NCBI RefSeq assembly: GCF_036826855.1
Contig: NZ_CP104578.1
Coordinates: 806,001-870,000, forward strand
Reading direction: 5' to 3'
Source: Streptomyces sp. SJL17-4
GTDB taxonomy: Bacteria > Actinomycetota > Actinomycetes > Streptomycetales > Streptomycetaceae
Length of the DNA: 64,000 bases
Shown here: in pieces, positions 63,361 to 64,000 of the stretch
Layout: the number at the start of each line of letters is the position of its first letter
Position numbering within the stretch: position 1 is the stretch's first letter
Made by a program: the position numbers and the translations under genes
The notes under the pieces: generated by a model
Databases searched by the model: none
Seen by the model: the letters and a program-made list of their open reading frames with translations, nothing else
What the model was told of the DNA's origin: nothing

Positions 63361-64000
63361 ATGAGCGCCGGAATCGACCGGGACACCTACGCGGTGCTGC
63401 GCGACCGCCTCACGGCGCAGGCCGGCGAGCTGGCTCGACGCACCGAGACCCTCAACCAGGCCCGGATCGCGGAGTTCGGTTCGGGCGAGCTGACCCTCAC
63501 GGGCACCGACCGCATCCGCACCGAACGCAACGGCCTGCCCCGGGACATCGTCGCCATCGGCGCCGACGCCCTGCTCCTCGGCCGCCACACGACCTCCCTG
63601 CGGCAGGCCGAGACCTCGGTCCCCGATGTCTTCACGCTGTACGACCGCGAGATGAACCCGCTGCCCGAGGGCGCGGTTCCCGGCCTCCTCGACGACCCGG
63701 AGTTCGTGCGGGAGTTCACGGCCCTGCACCGCTACTTCCGGGGCACGCGCCTGCTGCGGCTGCGCCGTGTGGAGGGCCGGCTGCTCGCGGTCTTCCGGAC
63801 CGGGGAGCAGGCCGACGACCTGCGCGTCCTGCGCTGGTCCGTCGGCCCGTCGGGCGAGACTCGGTTCCTCGACGCCCAAGGTGAGCGCGACCACGTCTTC
63901 CCTCCCTCGCACGACGTCGACTGGGTGGAGACGACGCGCGACGACCAGGTACTGGGCCGGCACCCGCACATCTCGCTCGACGGCCGCGTCTTCGTCTCCA
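63361..64000 (+). CDS. DNA repair ATPase-like protein (start only)
   Basis: The first 213 codons are visible; the gene runs out of the window. AAGGAG lies nine bases before ATG 63361. The start (a long helical DRLTAQAGELARRTETLNQ, then IAEFGSGELTLTGTDRIRTE and later RYFRGTRLLRLRRVEG) matches the N-terminus of the very large proteins annotated as DNA repair ATPases (DUF3686 plus AAA-type domain). The ATPase part itself is outside the window, so the function rests on this N-terminal match and on linkage to a YqiK-like flotillin. Confidence 0.7.
   Translation, partial: MSAGIDRDTYAVLRDRLTAQAGELARRTETLNQARIAEFGSGELTLTGTDRIRTERNGLPRDIVAIGADALLLGRHTTSLRQAETSVPDVFTLYDREMNPLPEGAVPGLLDDPEFVREFTALHRYFRGTRLLRLRRVEGRLLAVFRTGEQADDLRVLRWSVGPSGETRFLDAQGERDHVFPPSHDVDWVETTRDDQVLGRHPHISLDGRVFVS

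Overview
The window is high-GC DNA with strong third-position GC bias, frequent GTG starts, GGAGG-type ribosome binding sites and typical actinobacterial families (Rpf/LysM/M23 protein, PucR and TetR regulators, DUF3040, CYP102). It fits a Streptomyces or close relative; the genus is an inference. No rRNA, tRNA or CRISPR was recognised. Layout: (1) 1-7775 is chromosomal housekeeping: the end of a lipase maturation factor gene, a small unknown peptide gene, a zinc-finger SDR oxidoreductase, a FhuF-type [2Fe-2S] protein, a DMT-like membrane protein, an Rpf-LysM-M23 cell wall enzyme, an Asp/Glu racemase-like protein, a GNAT acetyltransferase and panD. (2) 7746-43425 reads as a 35.65 kb integrative element. 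A 26 bp direct repeat lies inside codons 2-10 of panD at the left and is repeated at 43400-43425 on the right, next to a tyrosine integrase gene. The left copy is joined to the body of panD; the right copy carries an orphan panD start codon, ribosome binding site and leader. The element therefore seems to enter the 5' end of panD and give it a replacement leader. (3) Element cargo is catabolic. A PucR-type and an XRE-cupin regulator, a PuuB/DadA-like flavin oxidase, an NAD(P)-dependent amine-dehydrogenase-like protein and an APC permease lie on the left. A tightly packed operon (15323-30197) follows: Baeyer-Villiger monooxygenase, alpha/beta hydrolase, flavin amine oxidase, a polytopic membrane protein of unknown role, aldehyde and alcohol dehydrogenases, class III aminotransferase, two acyl-CoA ligases, SDR, acyl-CoA dehydrogenase and an APH-fold kinase. 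Then come a sodium:solute symporter pair, a PhyH dioxygenase, an RsbU-type phosphatase and a TetR/CYP102/alcohol dehydrogenase block. The likely logic is uptake of an amine or related compound, conversion to a ketone, oxygen insertion, ester or lactone hydrolysis, oxidation to an acid, CoA activation and beta-oxidation. A shared palindromic operator and a leader module present three times tie these units together. (4) 43426-64000 is again chromosome-like but patchy: an excisionase-like HTH protein just outside the right repeat, TetR/YciI/Tag genes, IS30 and other gene remnants, a TetR/peroxiredoxin pair with twin operators, a frameshifted two-RCK potassium channel protein, and three separate SPFH (stomatin/flotillin) modules each with an NfeD-like or small membrane partner. 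The last module leads into the start of a large DNA-repair-ATPase-type gene cut by the window end.
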